From Isochrysis galbana (Eukaryota; Haptophyta; Isochrysidales; Isochrysidaceae), in contig CM030936.1 in assembly GCA_018136815.1 (NCBI GenBank), forward strand, positions 6,127,505 to 6,191,504: a DNA stretch of 64,000 nt, in the 5' to 3' direction. Below are positions 62,034 through 64,000 of this stretch, piece by piece. The notes below the pieces were generated by a model. It did no database searches. It was not told the origin of the DNA and was given only the letters and a program-made list of their open reading frames with translations. The first letter of the stretch is position 1, and each line of letters opens with the position of its first letter. A program made the position numbers and the translations under genes.

Positions 62034-64000
62034 TGGTTGGCTGCTTGTGGGTGCCCCCTCGCAGGCTCCTCCACTTCTACCGCCGCTCCCTCGCCCTCTG
62101 CGATGCCTACCTCGCAGAGCCTCCTCCTCCCTCCGCCGCTCTCCCCTTCATCTCGCATCTCTCTTCACAACTCGGCTGGATCTCCCCGCTCTCGCTCTTT
62201 GCCATCGCGTCGCTCCACTTGCAGGTCCCCTCCACCATCTTCTTGCTGAGCGCATCGCTTCACCTTGCACTCGGTGCAGCGCTCGCGATGCAGCTCAGCA
62301 GGCGAGACGTTGAGCCCCTGCACGTAGCGGTGGCTGATCCTCGGCCCTACAATGTGCGGGCTGCACGACGAAGCGGCCGCCGCGACTGGCTCTCCTACCT
62401 CTTCGCCTTCACGTTGTTACAGCTTTTCCATGCAGTGCTCCTAAGCCTGCAGACGCTCTTCAACCACTCACGCGCACGCGAGGAGTCGCTGCACGTCAAC
62501 CGCTTCTTCGCCTTCTGGATGGCCAACGTTGGCATCTTCTGGGCCGTCCACCCCGGCTCGGGCGAGCCGCGCCGGTGGGCGCTGCTGCGCACGCTTCTCG
62601 CGCTGTCCTCTAGTCACGTCTTTCGGTATGCCTACCTTCTCGACAGCTCCCTCGCTCTCTGGTTCGCGCGCGGGCCACTCGCGCTGGGCGTGAGCGCCTT
62701 GCTCACGCGCATCGTCGCCACATCTATACTCCGGCGAAGCGTGGAGGGCGAGGAGGCGATGGGAGACCTGCGCCATGCTGTCGACAGGAGCAATGCGGGT
62801 CTCAACGAGCTTGTCAACATTGGCGCCATCAGCGCCGCGTGGCGCCAGGGGCCGCTCGTCCGCCTGAACTCGTGCGTAATGCTCGCCTGCGTCGTTGCTG
62901 TGCTCCTCCACGCCGCCTGGATGCTCGCCGAGGTCAGGCAGCTCCTATTGCCGTTCGGTTTGGTCACTGCATCGTTCGTAGCGCTGTGGCCATTGTGGAG
63001 GGCACCCCTCAGCTGGCCGAACTCCATTCCCTCGCAACTTGCGCTCTACGGCTTTCCCGTGGTCTTTCCGTTGCGTATCCTACGCGACCTTGCCGTAATC
63101 TATGAATGGCTGCCTGTGTTGTCTGCCTTACGTGCATCCGTTGGCGCTCGTAGCGCTCCGCCCGACATCGCCATCTCCGAACTGACATCACTGTCCATCT
63201 CCGACTCGTTCGAACCCCTTGCTGACTTTCTGCATGGTCTCGTGGCAGCCACACTGCCGCTGCGTGCTGAGCATCGGCTACCCATCATCGCAAGCGTTGT
63301 GGGAAGCATGTTGTCACGCGACCTGAGGCGCACACTACTCGTGACGGCTCAAAGTCTCACCCCTGAGTTGCTCAACCTGGCATTGCGGGGAGTAACGGCC
63401 GCGCTTCTTGCGGTGGCCATGGTACGACCGCGCCGAGCCCCCACTCTCGACGAGACGCCGCGCCTGTGCCCGCGTCGCTATCCGCCTTGCGTCCTCCATT
63501 CACGTGCTTGTGCTGGCACTCGCGTGTCGGCCGGACTTGTCGGCAGCGTAACTCACTCCTCCCTTGCTGACCTCGTACAGGCGCACTTTGCGGTGCATGA
63601 GGCCTTGGCGGGCAGCTGGAAGCGTGCCCGAATCTTGGCTGAGATGGAAGTCAACAGGAAGGAACAGCTGCGGCGGCAGGCAGCGGAGAAGCTACGATCA
63701 TCCCTTGCTGCTACCTCCGCCGTGGGTGGAGAACCTCGGTCGTCGTCGTCAAGTCTAGTGCCACCCCCCAGTTGCGAGTTGAGCGACAGCCTTGCGGGCG
63801 AGCTGAGCCCACCGACGCCTGCTCCTGCGCCCAGCTCTTCGCTCTCCCGCACGGGCCGCGTGCAGCGGCTTCCTGTCGCAATCGAAGCACCCCCAAACCT
63901 GGCAGCACGCGCCACCTTGGACGCGTCGTCGTTGCGCGCACAGCGCCGCCTCAGGGGGGGGGCAAGGGTAGATGAGCCCCAGGCACCCCCACCGCTCGTT
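62034..64000 (+). CDS. Polytopic membrane protein of unknown family (3' end beyond window)
   Basis: From the ATG at 62034 the frame stays open to the window end (about 655 codons). Several hydrophobic segments are visible: WISPLSLFAIASLHLQVPS, TIFLLSASLHLALGAALA, WLSYLFAFTLLQLFHAVLLS, RFFAFWMANVGIFWAV, LNSCVMLACVVAVLLHAAWM, ALYGFPVVFPLRILRDL. A soluble charged part follows (ARILAEMEVNRKEQLRRQ) with a Ser/Pro-rich tail. A 159-nt stretch at 63422-63580 (ATG|GTACGACC ... GTACAG|GCG) has splice signals, is a multiple of three and has no stop, so it may be an intron or coding. The start is close to a poly-C run and an earlier exon is possible. I do not recognise the family. Confidence 0.6.

Noticed and set aside
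1-64000. CRISPR arrays, rRNA operons, bacterial operons
   Set aside because: No regularly spaced direct repeats with unique spacers, no conserved rRNA blocks, and gene structure is clearly eukaryotic.

Overview
This is a nuclear segment of a GC-rich, intron-bearing eukaryote, most likely a marine microalga and probably a haptophyte or close ecological relative. The reasons are: genes split by short spliceosomal introns (nearly all GT-AG, one GC-AG) whose phases close exactly; eukaryote-only families (NIMA-related kinase, DH-PH RhoGEF, FYVE, R-SNARE, OTU-PUB, vault-like protein, Cet1-type RNA triphosphatase); a hybrid histidine kinase and a Cys-rich module (C..DG.C.DGG...C.YG.DC.DCG) of the kind common in algal genomes; and very abundant CT/GA microsatellites and poly-C/poly-G runs. 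The taxonomic call is inference. No rRNA, convincing tRNA, CRISPR array or bacterial-style operon is visible.

Layout, left to right. 0-1 kb: 3' end of a Cys-rich membrane protein (+). 2.2-2.7 kb: chromodomain fragment (-). 2.8-4.4 kb: an internally deleted Ty1/copia LTR retrotransposon with near-identical LTRs. 5.7-9.9 kb: four-exon RhoGEF with DH, PH, ankyrin, FYVE-like and R-SNARE-like parts (-). 11.3-14.0 kb: 580-aa two-TM protein of unknown family (+). 15.2-16.8 kb: HTTM membrane protein (+). 17.9-20.1 kb: fringe-like glycosyltransferase (-). 21.9-23.5 kb: short vault-shoulder protein (+). 24.7-31.0 kb: nine-exon NEK kinase, 1396 aa (-). 32.2-34.6 kb: seven-exon cysteine synthase (+). 35.4-35.8 kb: unknown small protein in a repeat-bearing context (-). 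37.1-37.7 kb: centrin/calmodulin-like EF-hand protein (-). 41.7-44.5 kb: hybrid histidine kinase (+). 46-48.3 kb: leucine-rich-repeat fragment (-), weak ORF (+), acidic repeat protein (-). 49.7-51.5 kb: unknown protein (-). 52.3-53.6 kb: secreted NMT1/THI5-like substrate-binding protein (+). 53.7-54.2 kb: a MITE with exact 8-bp target duplication. 54.9-56.1 kb: OTU-PUB deubiquitinase (+). 57.2-58.2 kb: Cet1-like mRNA 5'-triphosphatase (-). 62.0-64 kb: polytopic membrane protein running off the window (+).

Genes alternate strand and do not form a pathway; they look like ordinary independent nuclear genes. Intergenic DNA is rich in dispersed repeats: a family with a conserved GGTGGGCGGAGC hairpin (about 24.0, 39.9, 51.9, 59.2 kb), an inverted 350-bp pair (14.4 and 20.4 kb), a GGGCGGTCAAACA family (37.9, 44.8 kb), and units ending in a pyrimidine tract plus a TAAG acceptor-like end (35.8, 48.6 kb) that may be introner-like. 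Exon junctions below were worked out by eye from frame, splice sites and homology pattern; none is supported by transcript data.
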